NCBI GenBank assembly: GCA_051294375.1
Contig: CM119267.1
Span: 21,682,044-21,746,043, forward strand
Direction: 5' to 3'
Origin: Paraspadella gotoi
Lineage: Eukaryota > Chaetognatha
DNA length: 64,000 nucleotides
Below the pieces are notes generated by a model. It saw only the letters and a list, made by a program, of their open reading frames with translations, was not told where the DNA came from and searched no databases. Shown piece after piece: positions 21,701 to 34,690 of the stretch. Each line of letters starts with the position of its first letter. Within the stretch, counting starts at the first letter, position 1. Both the position numbers and the translations under genes were made by a program.

Positions 21701-24700
21701 GAGGGAGGACCCGAGGACGATGAAGAGAAAAACGACGACAACAACAACAACAACAGCGAGCCCAGCGACAACAGCATCAGCGATCGAGGCGACGACAACA
21801 ACAACGACGACGATCAACCGGAGACGAAGAAACAACTTTTGTGCGAAGAAGAAAAGGAAGAAAAGAGTAAGGGCGGCACGGAAGAGAAAGTTGCGCTGAT
21901 TGATTGGGTCTGTTGAGGATTGTAAGGGAAAGAAACTGGTCAAGATAAGTATCATGATTGGGGTCTGAAAAAGGGTCAGGAGCGAAACGAGCGTCAGTAT
22001 TGGGTTTAAAACGGTGCTGGAGCAAAATGAGATGCGCAATCCGATCAGAAACTGGTAATGATCAATATCAGTATCATCTAAAACTGGTCAAAATCTAAAG
22101 AAAGAGGCTAGTATGTTCTGAAACTGGTCAAGATCGAGAAGAGAGTCAGCATTGAGCCTAAAACTAGTTAAGGTCATAATTAAGATCAGTATTGAGTCTA
22201 AGACATAGTTGTGAAACTTAGTGGCAGAAAGACCGAAAATCGAGACGAAACAAATTTATTGGAAAACATGACTGGGCCAATGAACACTTTTCAAAGAAGG
22301 TTTTTCATTAAATTTCTTTATTGCTTAGTAAATAAATTCCAGAAAGTTCTTCATGCGAATTTGTCAAAAGCAACGAGGATGAATCTCCTCTGAAGGGGCT
22401 CGCCAAACACGTCGAGGAATTTTGCGGTCAAGGTAAAAAAATAATTGGTTGATATAATTATGGATTCCTTTTGAAAAATTTTCAAACTTAAACCGACTAT
22501 CAGTCTATCAAAATTCCCTTTCTTCTCATTGGTCAATCCCCGCTAGCCAATCGCCTCATTCGAAATCCCGTCTTCCTCGGCATCCTCATCTGCCACTCGC
22601 TCGCCAGCGCCATCGTCGCAGGCACCGTCGTCTTCATCGCCAAATACATGGAGAATCAGTTCGGGATCTCCGCGTCTCTCGCCGTCTTCTTGAGAGGCTC
22701 CATCGAGATACCCTTCGTTTGTTTAGGATTTTTGGTCGGAGGCTTGATTATGAGCAGGTGGGTTAGGGATAGAAATGACTCGGGTGAAACATAGTTCAGT
22801 TCAACTTTCTATTCGTTCTTTGGATAGGTTGTATCGTTCTGCTTGAACAAATATGAAAATTATTCATTCATTCAATAAAAAAAGTTCTCTCAACTTTTAG
22901 ACAGGTTCTGGTGAATAAAGGCCTCCATCCCTTATCATATCAAACATATCAACATATCCAAATCCTGCAAGTTTTAAATCATGCTTCCCGAGGCTGCCGT
23001 CAAGTTTAATTCATGAGTCTCAATCATTTCAATCGTTCATTTTTTCCGATTATCTTTTGTGGACGAACGACTCCACGCAACCGAGAATGTGAACTCGGTT
23101 TCACTTTCTTTCTTTCTTCCTCGCTTTCTCTCGCTCTCTCTTTCTCACCGTCGTTTATACTCATACCCTTGTAAATGCCCATTGTTAAAGCATCTCAGCC
23201 TTTTATTGTTATCGTTTATAACCGTCCACTTTTAACTCTTTTAACCTCATTTCCTCATAACTATCAGATTCAAGTTCACCGACTCCTACGCCATCAAGTG
23301 GACGATCCTCACTCTCACAATCACCATCTGCGTCTCCGTCGGATTCTTCTTCGTCCGCTGCGACAACGTTCCGCTGGCGGGGATTCGACCCCACCCTTAC
23401 GCCGCGGCGTCTGGAGAGCCTTACCTCGAGGTGGCTCCGTCTTCGGAGAGCGAGCTCTGCAACACACACTGCGCCTGCAAGGGTGGGGAAAGAGCTTGGA
23501 TAAGTTTTGGTTTGAAAGAATGTTGTTTTTGTTGATTATTATGACAAACATTTAATGAATTAATTACATTACTTTCATTGTAATCGCCTCATCCTTCAGG
23601 CACCTCTTACAACCCTATCTGCGGCACCGACGGCTTAACTTACCTATCCCCCTGCCACGCCGGCTGCCTCACCCGCCATCTCGAAAACGGAAGCGACGTC
23701 GTGGCGTCCTATTCCGACTGCGCTTGCGTCGCCGCCAATTCGTTGACCAAAGCCACGCCCACGACCGGCGTCCCGACGCCGGAATCGGGCGTCGCGGTTC
23801 CGGGAAAGTGCAAGACGCCCTGCGGGTAAGTAATGATAATCGGGTCGATCGTGTAGATTATGTAATTCGGGTGAAATTGGGTGATGGGAGATGCGAAAAC
23901 ATTAAGAACAAATATTGGGGCTGAACAGACAGAATTATTGTGATGAGTTAATGATAGAAACGTTCAATATAAGTAATATCTGAACTTCGGATCAGGCTGT
24001 AACACTTTGTTACAGGCGCCGCGTCCCTGCTAGGCGGCCGCCGGGCTAAATCCCCGGACCTTTGCGTTAGGAGGCGAATGACATACCTCCTTCACAAATG
24101 ACCGCCGATGAAGGGTTGGTGGATTTTAATCCACCATAATGTATTTCTCTGTTTTTCATCGCATTTCTTCCATATACTCAATTCCCTTTAACCTTTCCCG
24201 TTCTTTCTTTCTTCCTCTCCCCCCCCCACACCCAGTGAAAACTACAAAGTGTTCATGGCTTTGATGACGATCGCGTCCTTCATCTCTTCCCTCCACGCAA
24301 CGCCCTCTTACGTCATCTTCCTCCACTCGATCGACAAAAAGGACCAATCGTTCGCCATCGGATTCCGTAACGCGCTTCGGAAGACTTTGGGGTGGATGAG
24401 CGCCCCACTTTACTTCGGTGGGATTTTTTAATCTTTTTTCTTTCATTTATGCTGCATAATGTAATGAGGATTTGAAATCTGTATCTGTTGGCTATCACTC
24501 ATAACTGTGCAACTTGCATACTAGTGTGCTTCTATTTTATTCATTTCTTCATTCATTCATTTTTTCATTTATTTATTTATTTATTTATTCATTCGTTCAC
24601 TCATATGTTCGTTCATTCATTTCCCTGCTCGGTATTCTTCTTTTTCATTCTTTCAAAGATGCATCTTGGGACGGATGATCCATTCCAGCTTAGTTGCTTT

Positions 24701-25508
24701 TATGTATCATCTTTCTATCCCTCTACCCATCTCTCCAAACATCCTTTCATCTATCCTTCCATCCATCCATCTATCCATCTATCCACCAACCCCAGGCGCC
24801 ACAATCGACGGTTCCTGCTTACTCTGGTCCGCGGAATGCGTCAACTCTGGCTTCTGCAAATACTACGACAACGCCGATTACACTTATCGGTTTTACGGCC
24901 TTTTGGCTTCGCTCAAGGTACTCGCGGTTTTTGTCCTTGTTATTATTTTAGTAGTCGTTGTTGATTTAATGTTTTTGTTATTGAATTTATCGAGTTTTGC
25001 GTTTTTAGTTCGAATGCTAAACAGTAAATACGACGAAATTTCATTCTTACTTATTATGTATATGTTAGATTACAATTCCGTCTCCATCATATGAAAGATG
25101 TTGAATGTCTAATCAGAAACCCAGGAAAAGAAGTATTTTTAACCTAGTGATGTGCTGTTGCTTCCTCTATTTACGGAAGACAACATTTCTCTTCTGATCA
25201 TATGATAAAAAAAAAATAAAAATTAAATTTATTAAATAAATATTAAATATAATTTTAAGTTTTTTTTTTACCTTAGTTCTAAAAAAATTAGTATAATAAT
25301 AAGTAAAATAATCAATAAAATAATTTTAGTAGTAAAACAAGAAAATCATTAATTTTCATAAAACGAAAGTCTTCCGATTTCTTGCACTTTCTGCCATCAG
25401 GTGGCGTCTTTGATCGCCTACGCCGTCGTTCTCGCCCTCGTCGTTCGTCGCGACCGGAAACGCGGAAAAGAAAAGTCGATGGAAGACGTCATGGAAATGG
25501 TCTCTTGA
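18777..25508 (+). CDS. Organic anion transporter (OATP/SLCO), 13 exons, complete
   Basis: Exons: 18777-18874, 19213-19353, 19796-19971, 20199-20374, 20603-20775, 21604-21866, 22343-22432, 22547-22757, 23268-23482, 23600-23825, 24236-24417, 24796-24917, 25401-25508. All junctions are GT..AG, all phases agree, and the sum is 2181 nt, or 726 residues plus stop. This is a 12-TM sodium-independent carrier of organic anions at the plasma membrane. Exon 2 starts TM1 (RFFVLMYGLMELAMIMFF). The OATP superfamily signature DPRWVGAWWLGY is split by intron 5. The central cytoplasmic loop (about 285-350) has a large Asn/Asp/Glu-rich insert. The fifth extracellular loop carries a Kazal-like Cys-rich domain (CNTHCAC in exon 9, PICGTDGLTYLSPCHAGC in exon 10). 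TM11-12 are in exons 11 and 13. The length is normal for the family; orthology to a named member is not assigned. Confidence 0.97.
21030..21603 (+). repeat. Tandem array of duplicated 3' splice sites, 56-bp period
   Basis: Intron 5 of the OATP gene ends with a 56-bp unit repeated head to tail. Acceptor AGs fall at 21379, 21435, 21491, 21547 and 21603; only the last starts the real exon 6. A diverged extra copy has its AG at 21039. Each unit holds a pyrimidine tract (ttttctccag), the first bases of exon 6 (atgggtgggcgcctg) and then 'atgcctgcttacattttctc'. Joining exon 5 to any upstream copy gives about R-W-V-G-A and then TGA. Confidence 0.92.
22850..22985. repeat. Diverged SINE-like repeat (family A), OATP intron 8
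   Basis: It shares 'gacaggttctggtgaataaaggcctccatc' and 'atatccaaatcctgcaagttttaaatca' landmarks with 34855-34990, allowing for substitutions and gaps. A low-identity copy. Confidence 0.4.
23960..24142 (-). repeat. SINE-like repeat, family B (OATP intron 10)
   Basis: It matches 26156-26370 in opposite orientation over most of its length. Landmarks are tggtggattaaaatccacc at one end, ggtccgggg.tttagcccgg in the middle (tRNA B-box like) and gtgttacagcctgatccgaag near the other end. Confidence 0.75.
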
Positions 25509-26155
25509 CGTCGAGTCACTGACGTTATTTGACGTAATTGACGTCATTTAACTCGCGAAGGAAAGCGAATTAAGGGTTAAAGAAGCTTTGTTCAAAATTT
25601 ATTAATTATTTCGTCGTAATTTATTTCTCCGATGAGACTCGTCTAGTTTATTACGTAATCCCTGAACGACCCTTGGCCCGCGTTTTTTGATATATATAAT
25701 TATTACATATATATCTCCAATTTCTGAATTTTTTTCTGCTCTTTTAACGAGATTTGCATTTTTCGTATTTTTTATACTGTTGCATTTACTCTTTTGTCGA
25801 TTCGTAAATTATAAAAAAAAAAAAACATAATTTGGACGCCATATTTCATTTGTGGTTCGGAAAGAAAGTTCAAAGAGTACCTGAAGATTGAATTAGTTCG
25901 TCGGACTCTTGATTTATTTATGGCTTTTGATTTCGAAAGATTCAAAGTTATCGCGTTTCTTACAAAACTCCCTTACAGCGGGGATCGCTTAATTCTATTG
26001 CTGGGAATCACTGGAAAAAGTTGAGGTCTTTGTAAATTGTCGGGTTTTGAAGTCTTTTGGATAAACAAGTGTGGCAAGATTTGTCTCCTCAAACGACTAG
26101 AAAAAGAAACTATACCATTAGATATACTAGTTATTTGAAAATCATTAATGTAGCT
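25509..26155. other. OATP 3' flank, no gene seen
   Basis: AT-rich 3' UTR and intergenic sequence. A short open frame on the minus strand at 25973-26218 ends in the adjacent SINE-like repeat and has no recognisable signature. Confidence 0.4.
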
Positions 26156-26370
26156 ATTATGGTGGACTAAAATCCACCGACCGTTCATCAGCGGCCATTG
26201 GTGCCGGAGGCAAGTCATTCGCCTCCCGACCCAAAGGTCCGGGGTTCTAGCCCGGTGGCCTCCTAGCAGTTAAGAGGGACGGGGCGCTTAACCCGCCTGT
26301 AACATGGTGTTACAGCCTGATCCGAAGCTCAGGGACTGCTTATATTAAGCGGTTCTGTCACTAACACATA
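26156..26370 (+). repeat. SINE-like repeat, family B
   Basis: Second copy of the family seen at 23960-24142. It begins with ggtggactaaaatccacc, has ggtccggggttctagcccgg, and ends after cctgatccgaagctcaggg. The tRNA-like B box supports a tRNA-derived SINE, but I cannot fold a full tRNA head. Confidence 0.75.
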
Positions 26371-27023
26371 ACAATAATTACTGTCTCTTCACTATATTAG
26401 TATTTATTTCTAGCCGAAACTTTCATGAAGCCTCAAGCGAAAGTTAATTTTGGGAAGTTGTAATTTCTTTTTTGCGATGTTAAAATTGAGTAGTTAGGGT
26501 TAAGAACTTCCAATTGTGCAAAGTCTTCAAAGTGCTCGATTATCTTTCTTGGACTTGCGATAATCTCTTTATCATTCGTAATATCATGACTCGATTCCAC
26601 CCACCAATAAAATAGTTCAACGCGTAACAATTAAGTTTAACACACCTAAAAAGTACATCATCATTATCGAAATAGCAGAAATACACCAGTAAATTATTTT
26701 AGAGACAGAAACAAACAAAAAAAAATTACTTTTTATGAAATTTGAAAATTATAATTTTTTAATTACTCGATGCGAACGCGCAAAATAATTAATTTGTAAA
26801 ATTTTAATTTTTACATTTCAATTCAGCTAATTTTCGGGACATGTACTTTGTTTAAAGAACCGAGTTCCAACGCAAAATCGAGATGGTTAACTCCAAAGGT
26901 GATTATTAGAAGAAGCGCCAAAATTTAACTATACCGTGCCCATCGTCCATTTTATTTTATATATATAGATAAATTAGATATATATATACATTATCGTTTG
27001 CTTTAGTTTTTCTCTGCTTGCTG
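26371..27023. other. Intergenic / 5' region of the LRR gene
   Basis: AT-rich. A 65-codon minus-strand frame (26433-26630) is unsupported. Immediately before 27024 the plus-strand frame reads LVFLCLL, so a signal peptide core may begin upstream; an upstream first exon is likely but was not located. Confidence 0.4.
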
Positions 27024-28188
27024 ATGTCGGCGACGACGGCGACCGCCGCCAAGTGCCCCGCCGATCCTCCTTGTAACTGCGATATGGGTTAGTTTATACT
27101 TTGCTATTTATCGACTGATTTATCAAAACATTTATTTATCAATTAATCTAATCAGTCGCCATGATCATCCAATGCGACGAGCCTTCCCTCTTGACACCTC
27201 ACATCTCCTTCGACGAGATCCCACCATTCCATGCGGAAACCGATGTGTCAAAGTGGAATCACCTTAATTTTAGTCGCAACGTCATTCGGTCGGTGGAAGA
27301 CAGCGCCTTCAAGAATCTTGGGGTACGGAGCAAGAGAGAATGAATCGAGGCAGGCGAACTGCGACGAAGGCATTGAGTGTGAGGCTGTCACTTGAAGTAT
27401 GAAAAAGGTTTCGAGTCAAGCAGGGGCGGAAAGGGTGCCGTCACTCTAGCGACTAAATTCTAAAGTTTTCCATTACTCCCTGAGATCATTACAACAAAGC
27501 TTAAAAGATTTGACGCCCTTGGTAAGCGTCCTTAATGTAGTCACACGTTACATCTAATCAATATCTATGTATATGTATTGTATATTGTATAATAAGGCGT
27601 AGTAAAATTTCTAAATTTAACTTTAATTAAAATTTTAAAAGTCAGGAACGAACAACATTATACAAATGAATATTTATGTAATAAAAAAATTTAGAATAAA
27701 TTTTACAATTTACGCAGTAGGCCATATTTATACGAGTACTAAACCAATTAATGTTAAAATTTCAAAACAGTTTTTTCTAAGATTTTTTTGCAGATTTGGA
27801 TTTGTCATAAAAAGTTGGTAAAAAGAAATATAACTCTTTTTGAAAAATTCCTTCATTAAGTGGGTTAAAAATTAGAATAAGCTATATTTAAAGCTGAAAA
27901 TTAATTTTTTATATATTAAATATAGTTTTTTTAATTTTTAATAAAAGAATTTTTAAAAATGATTTATATTTTCTTTTATCAACTTTTGATGAGGAATTCA
28001 AATCTGCAATCAAAATAAAGAAAAGGATAGTACTATATATAAATATAGCTTACTGCGAAAATTAAAAAACATAAAATTAATTGTTTTTACAAATTAATGT
28101 TCACTGATGGTATGTTGTTCATAATTGACCTTTAGAATTTTCGTATGTATCTTTCACTACGCCTTATTGTATAATCTTATCATCTGCT

Positions 28189-28249
<61 letters not shown>

Positions 28250-31200
28250 TCTCTCTCTCTCTCCAGCTTCAAATCAAATCTATAGACCTGTCCCACAACC
28301 GCGTGTCCAGCATCAGCTATAAAGCCTTCCACGAAGTCTCCTTGATCCTGACGTCTGTCGATCTCTCTTACAACGAACTCGAAGACATTCCGCGGGCGCT
28401 GGTGCTGATGGACATGCTCGACCATCTGGACTTGAGGTTAGGGACATTTCTTGAATTGGTCATTTAGAGATGGCCAGAATATGGCTTCGCGAATACATTA
28501 CCACGTATTACCATTTCCATTTAGAGATCCTTTCATTTTTCTTCCTCACTTGAAATCCATTTAAATTTTCTTCCTTACGTATTCCTTACGTATCTTTATC
28601 TTTAAAACCTATTGTTTTCTTGGCTAAATCCGTTTCTTTTTTTTACTCCATTTCTCATCAATTTTATTTTTGAATTATTAAATTCCTCAAATTATAATTT
28701 ACATTTCTAAGTAAATAAAATTTTGACGCAATGTATTTACTTATATTTTCCTTTTATCCAATTCATTTCTAACCAATTTAATATTCCAAACAATTATAAA
28801 ACTCATTTCTCCACACTCGTCCATTTTGCCACTTTTTTCTTCCCACACTACGCAACCGACGAGAGTTGAGCTCTCGGAAAAAAAAAATAACAACTATAAA
28901 ATAATAAATTTTCAAATCAATTTTTTTTTTGTTTTTTTTTTTGGAAATTTTTATTACAGATTCCGATTCTTCATAAAAAGTTAGAACTAAAATATAAAAC
29001 ATGTTATCAAAAATTATAATGTCATCAGCGTCAAAAATGGAAAAAAGGTCAAAATTCTCCCCTTTTTCACGCTCTGTAGTAGAAACTATTATGTTATTAT
29101 AGTTATTTTAGTTTTAGATTTTATAATATTTATTAAAATATTTTTACAAATTCTATATTTTTATTTTTATTATTATTATTTTTTACTGATTTTGGTTTTT
29201 GATAATCTAAATCTGAAATATTATATTATTAATGGGAGAGGGTTGTCTTCTATAAATAGAGGGATCATCTATACAACACAAGGTTATATTACTTCCTGCC
29301 CTGGTTTTCTAAATAGATATCAGGCATTTCAGTAAGAAAATCGAGAACCTCATAATATCTAAAGGCTGAAGAGAAGGGATGGAATAGGTAATTTTTTGGG
29401 AGACTAAGGTTATGTCTGATTTTTATTTTCTTATAGGACGACCAAGTAGAATCGTGCGCTCTGATGTGATGCTCGTTTGCCCTAATTATACGATGAAGCG
29501 TTTTACTCATTTTCGCAGCTTTAACATAAATATATCATAAAACATATTTTACAAAAGTGTTATGGCAACAGCCGGGTTGCCTGTGATGCCCATTGGGATG
29601 GGGCATCTCACTGTTGGCTTTGGGGCTTCCGACCCTCAGTGAGCCTCCAGTCACTGGCGCGGTTACCCTAGACGGTCTCGCTTGCCAACGCAGAGGGAAG
29701 TCGTTAGGACTGTGATGGAACACTACGCTTGGGATGGTGTGTTCCCCCTCTGAGCCATGGATTTGGCTGAAGGATGACGAACGTGAGGCGGTGTGAATAT
29801 ACCGCCACAGGATCCCCGGGCCAAGACATCACTCAGGTTCCTCAAGCCTGAGAGGTGTCTGACAAGACTGTTACCATAGTGGGAGAGAGAGCACGAGTTG
29901 TTGGGGCATAGGCGTTTGTCGTAGCGTACCCCAGGGCATAGGCGTTTGTCGTAGCGTACCCAAAGTCGGCAGGGCATAGGCATTTGTCGTAGGTACCCTG
30001 AGAAGGTTGCGTGTTCGATAGTCGGGCTCACCACTTATGGCAACAGCCGGGTTGCCTGTGATGCCCATTGGATGGGGCATCTCACTGTTGGCTTTGGGGG
30101 CTTCCGACCCTCAGTGACGCCTCCAGTCACTGGCGCGGTTACCCTAGGACGGTCTCGCTTTGCCAACGCAGAGGGAAGTCGTTAGGACTGTGGATGGAAC
30201 ACTACGCTTGGGATGGTGTGTTCCCCCTCTGAGCCAATGGATTTGGCTGAAGGATGACGAACGTGAGGCGGTGTGAATATACCGCCACAGTGTCTTATTT
30301 TTTTTCGGCGAATCAGAAACCGTTCTTAAAATTAAAAAAAAAATATTATTTTGAAATTTTATGATTTTATAAAGAAAATTCAATTTATGATACTGTAATT
30401 TATGATACTGTAATGAAATTTTTTTTAAAAATTCAATAATTATTTTTCATTTCATATACAAAGGCAGCAAAAAAAAAACCATTGCTAGAGCCAAACTTCG
30501 TCAATGGGGTGGGTCAGAAGTTTGATTTGGAACCTTTCCAAATGAAACTTCATACATTTCTGAGAAAACTTTCAATGGAGCAAAAATTTTCTAAAATGGC
30601 AAGAAGCATTAGTAATTAATTTTTTAATATTTATTTATAGATAGGAAATGTCAAAAATTTTTTTTGATTTTTTTATTTTTAAAAGCAGATTCAAATAGCT
30701 TATGAAAAGTTATCTACACAAAGTATAATTCTTTTTTCAATATTTTGATGATAAGTGGGTTTAAATTTGAGAAAAACCTTAAAAAATCATCATCATCATC
30801 ATCATCCGATAATTTTAGCAGTTTTACTAATTTTTAGTAATAAAACATCAAAATTTTAAAAGTTTGTAATTATATTTTTGCTTAACTTTTTAAGCTCTAT
30901 CAGAATCAATTAAAAAAACTTAAAATATCCAAAAAAAATTTTTTGACATTATATAGCAATAAAATAATATTAATTAGCGAATTACTCATGGTTCGGAATA
31001 TTTTTGTAAAAAAATATTTTAACACAATAATTAATACCAATAATGGATTAGTTTAATGCTGTTCCCATTAAAATTTGAATTTGGTCGGCTACCTCTACCA
31101 TTGCTCAATCGCTCAATCGGTTCATTACACTCCTTTCCATTCAACGCCATCCAGTTTCAACAAGATCCAACGAATAAGCGTCTCGGCCCTTCGTCTGCTT

Positions 31201-31859
31201 GAAGACACGCTGGGCGACAAGAAGGATCTCAAGATCGACCTTCTCGGAAATCCTTTCCACTGCGACTGTAAACTCAAGCAGTTGCTCAAGACCATGAAAA
31301 AGTTTTTCGACAACGTGAGTGTGGATGAATGCGGAGAGGAGGGGTGAGATATCCAAGAATTGGTTCCCATAAGTATAATAATAAATAAACAGAACTATTA
31401 ACTATTGTTGCTTATTATCAGCTACTCTTTAATCAATCATTAAAAACAATTACGATACTAAAAAGAGTGAATTTATAATCTGAAACCATGCTCTTATATG
31501 CCAAATGAGATTTACATGCTTGAAGCAAAATTTAATCTCTCATACTATATTTTTAAGCCACTACTAATAAAACTCTACCTTAAACAACCACGCCCACCCC
31601 CAAGTTCCTTCACCCCCACGACCTAAAATGCGTCTCCCCTCCCATTCTGGAGGGGCGCGTTCTCGGCGCCTTTTCCGAAGATGAGCTCATTTGCCCCACA
31701 TCCCCGCCCACCACCTCCGACCCCACCGGAATACAACATCCCAAATGTCCCGCCGAGTTCCCTTGCTGGTGCGACTTCGTTGGAAACGTTTACTGCGCCC
31801 AGTTGAGGGGAAGGGGAAGAGAGAGAGAGAGAGAGAGATAGTAATTGTAGAGTTGAGGA

Positions 31860-31935
<76 letters not shown>

Positions 31936-34500
31936 TAATTGTAGAGTTGGGACAATTCGTACTATGCATGGGATAGATACGGCGCGGTATTCCAACTGCG
32001 TAGGGTGCATCATACCGCTCCGTCACGCTTACGGCACGATTAAGCCACGTCCCGATGAACCGGGAGCACGGTGGAGAATGTAGTGCAGCCAGAGACGAGG
32101 GAGAGGAAGCATAGAGCTTACTTGCTACGGATCCCCCCAGCCAGGCATCCTGAGGAGATTGAGAGAAGGACTATGCTATGAGCCGGCGCGCGACGAGCTG
32201 GACGTTACAGAGAAGTAGGAGGATAGCATACCTAGGAGAGGGGAGTGCGCACGGGCTGGAGAGTAGCTCACACATGGCAGGAGGAGCCGTGTACCGCGGT
32301 CTCACATGCGTAGGTGCGGCCTCATGACCCGCACTGAGATACGGACGTAATTTGAGAGGATACCCGGGTGAACCGACCTGAGATGTTAGCCTGCAGCTTA
32401 CGAGGGAGAGACAGATGAATTTAAGTCTGCTGCAATACATTATTAACTTATTTTAAATATTCACGTAACATATATTTTATATATTAATTTAATCTTTTAC
32501 CCCCAGACCAACATGATGTACAACAACGTTGACTTTCGACAAGGTTCCGCCTCTCGGACACTCCCAAGATTACGTCTGCGATGTTTGCTTTGTCCGGTCA
32601 TAAGGTTCGTTGATAAGATCGATGTTCTTTATTTATTTTTTATTGTGGCCATATGTTTATTTAAATAAGGAGTTGTCTATGAATCGAGAAGTACCAAGAA
32701 TTCAATTAAGTTAAAAACAACTGTACAAGGCCTAAACTTGAAGATTTGAAGAGAAAATGAAATTAATAAAATGAAATTAATAAATTACTAACTATAATTT
32801 TTGATAATATTTGGTATAGTTTCCATTCGTTTCGTTGTTTTCAAATGTTAGTTTACAAGTAGAAGAGTTTTATTTTTCTTTTTAACAACGTTTATTTATT
32901 GAATGGTAAATGGTTTCGGTTTTTGATTTCAAAATTTGCGAACATAACATAACATAACATTTTATTCATGATTCCATTTTAAACGTTAGTGTCTTTTGTT
33001 TTGTTGTTTATAGTTTAATAGTTTAGTTTTTACTTGTTTACCGTTTTCTAGTCTTTAAATCTGTTACTGTTTCTGTCATTACTGTTTTTGTTATTAATAA
33101 AAAAAAAATTTCGAATGTTTTTAAATCAAAATCGAAACATGCACGATTTAATAAACGTTGTTGAAAAGAAAAATAAAACTTTTCTACTTTCTAAACTAAC
33201 TTTTGAGTTTTGACTATATATATTTTTTTCTTCCTTCGCGCATTTTCTCATATTTTTTGCTTTCCCTTTTTTTCTGTCTCAGATAAAAGAAATTGAAGTT
33301 GATTGGCTTTTTATCCGATTTGAAAGTCAGAGGCCATATTCTCTCACTGGAAACATTCATCGAAACGATTCACCCAAGGTTCACATAAGGGTCGTAAGAC
33401 TAAAAACATTCGAAAGCGTCATCCTATCTTGAATTCCTAAGTAACCAGAGTCTCTCCTCATACCATTTTCTACCAATCCTACTAAATTACAAACCTATAA
33501 TATAAATGTAATTTGAAATTAGATAAATAAGTTTGAATATATCCAATATTAAACTCTAAGCCACCCCATCATTCCCCGACACTTTTTCCCCTTTACTTCC
33601 CCCCCCATCCCTCCCCATCCCCCACTTTACCCCCAAATATCTCGCCCCCTCTTACTTTCAGACGCTCCCTTCTTCGGCACGGAGCAGGAATTGACGATGC
33701 TGTTGCTGGACGGGGAATCCGCTTGTCGCACGGTCCCCGATCCCGTCCTCGATCCTTCCCGCATGCTCAACCTCTTCGATCTCAGCCCTCAACGACATCT
33801 TCAGCGTCGACGCTGCCCACCGTGAGGGAGTTCGTCGTCGTTGTCTTTTTTGTGAACAGTTTTTTTTTAAATAAAAATTTTAAATTAAAACAAAATAAAA
33901 TTAAATTCTTTTTTAATTTAAGTTATGTTAAACCCTTTCTATTTCGTTGCGATTTAGAATTGTAGAGAAAAGCTAAGTTTGTACTTTTTGTGACAAAACC
34001 AAAACTAAAACAACATGTTTCGACTCTTATTGCGAGCCACATCAATGCTTACAGTTTCTACAGAACTCGCTCGCAACAAGAGTTAATGGTTAATGTTAAT
34101 GTTATCGTTAATTGTTAATGTTAAATAAAAAAATCGTTTCTTTTTGTCACAAAAATAAAACTGTTTTCCTACAATTTAAAAAAGTTGAAAAGATTTGTCA
34201 AAATTAAAAAGAAAATTAATAAATTTTAATTTTAAATTTTAATTCCAGGACGCGGAAACTTCCACAACATGGTTTACTCCGGACATTCACGGGGCGGTCA
34301 TTAAGAACGAGTTTTTCATTTCACATGGGACAAACGCTTTACAACTGCTCCATGCGGACATGTGGGCATTTTCACGTCTTTGTTTCAAGGTTAAAGAAGA
34401 ACTTTCTTATATGACTGGCCTACATGAACCCTTATTTCCTACTTTATTTACTATTAACCCTACTATTATACCCTTACTATGTTAACTCCTAAACGAGGAG

Positions 34501-34553
<53 letters not shown>

Positions 34554-34634
34554 CTTGGTGGCGCATCAGCTACCCAAACATATTTTGAACAAAAAAAGTA
34601 GTATTACCTTGACATTCCTGGTTTTAAATTGTCT

Positions 34635-34690
<56 letters not shown>

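Noticed and set aside
26405-26425. agccgaaact motif resembling the 3' half of a hammerhead
   Set aside because: No CUGANGA core or stem II in either direction.
26433-26630. 65-codon minus-strand frame and its neighbour at 25973-26218
   Set aside because: Short, no recognisable motif, interrupted by a SINE-like repeat; too weak to call a gene.
27024-28436. LRR gene as a Toll-like receptor
   Set aside because: No transmembrane segment or TIR domain seen; the two-module Cys/LRR layout fits secreted LRR proteins better.
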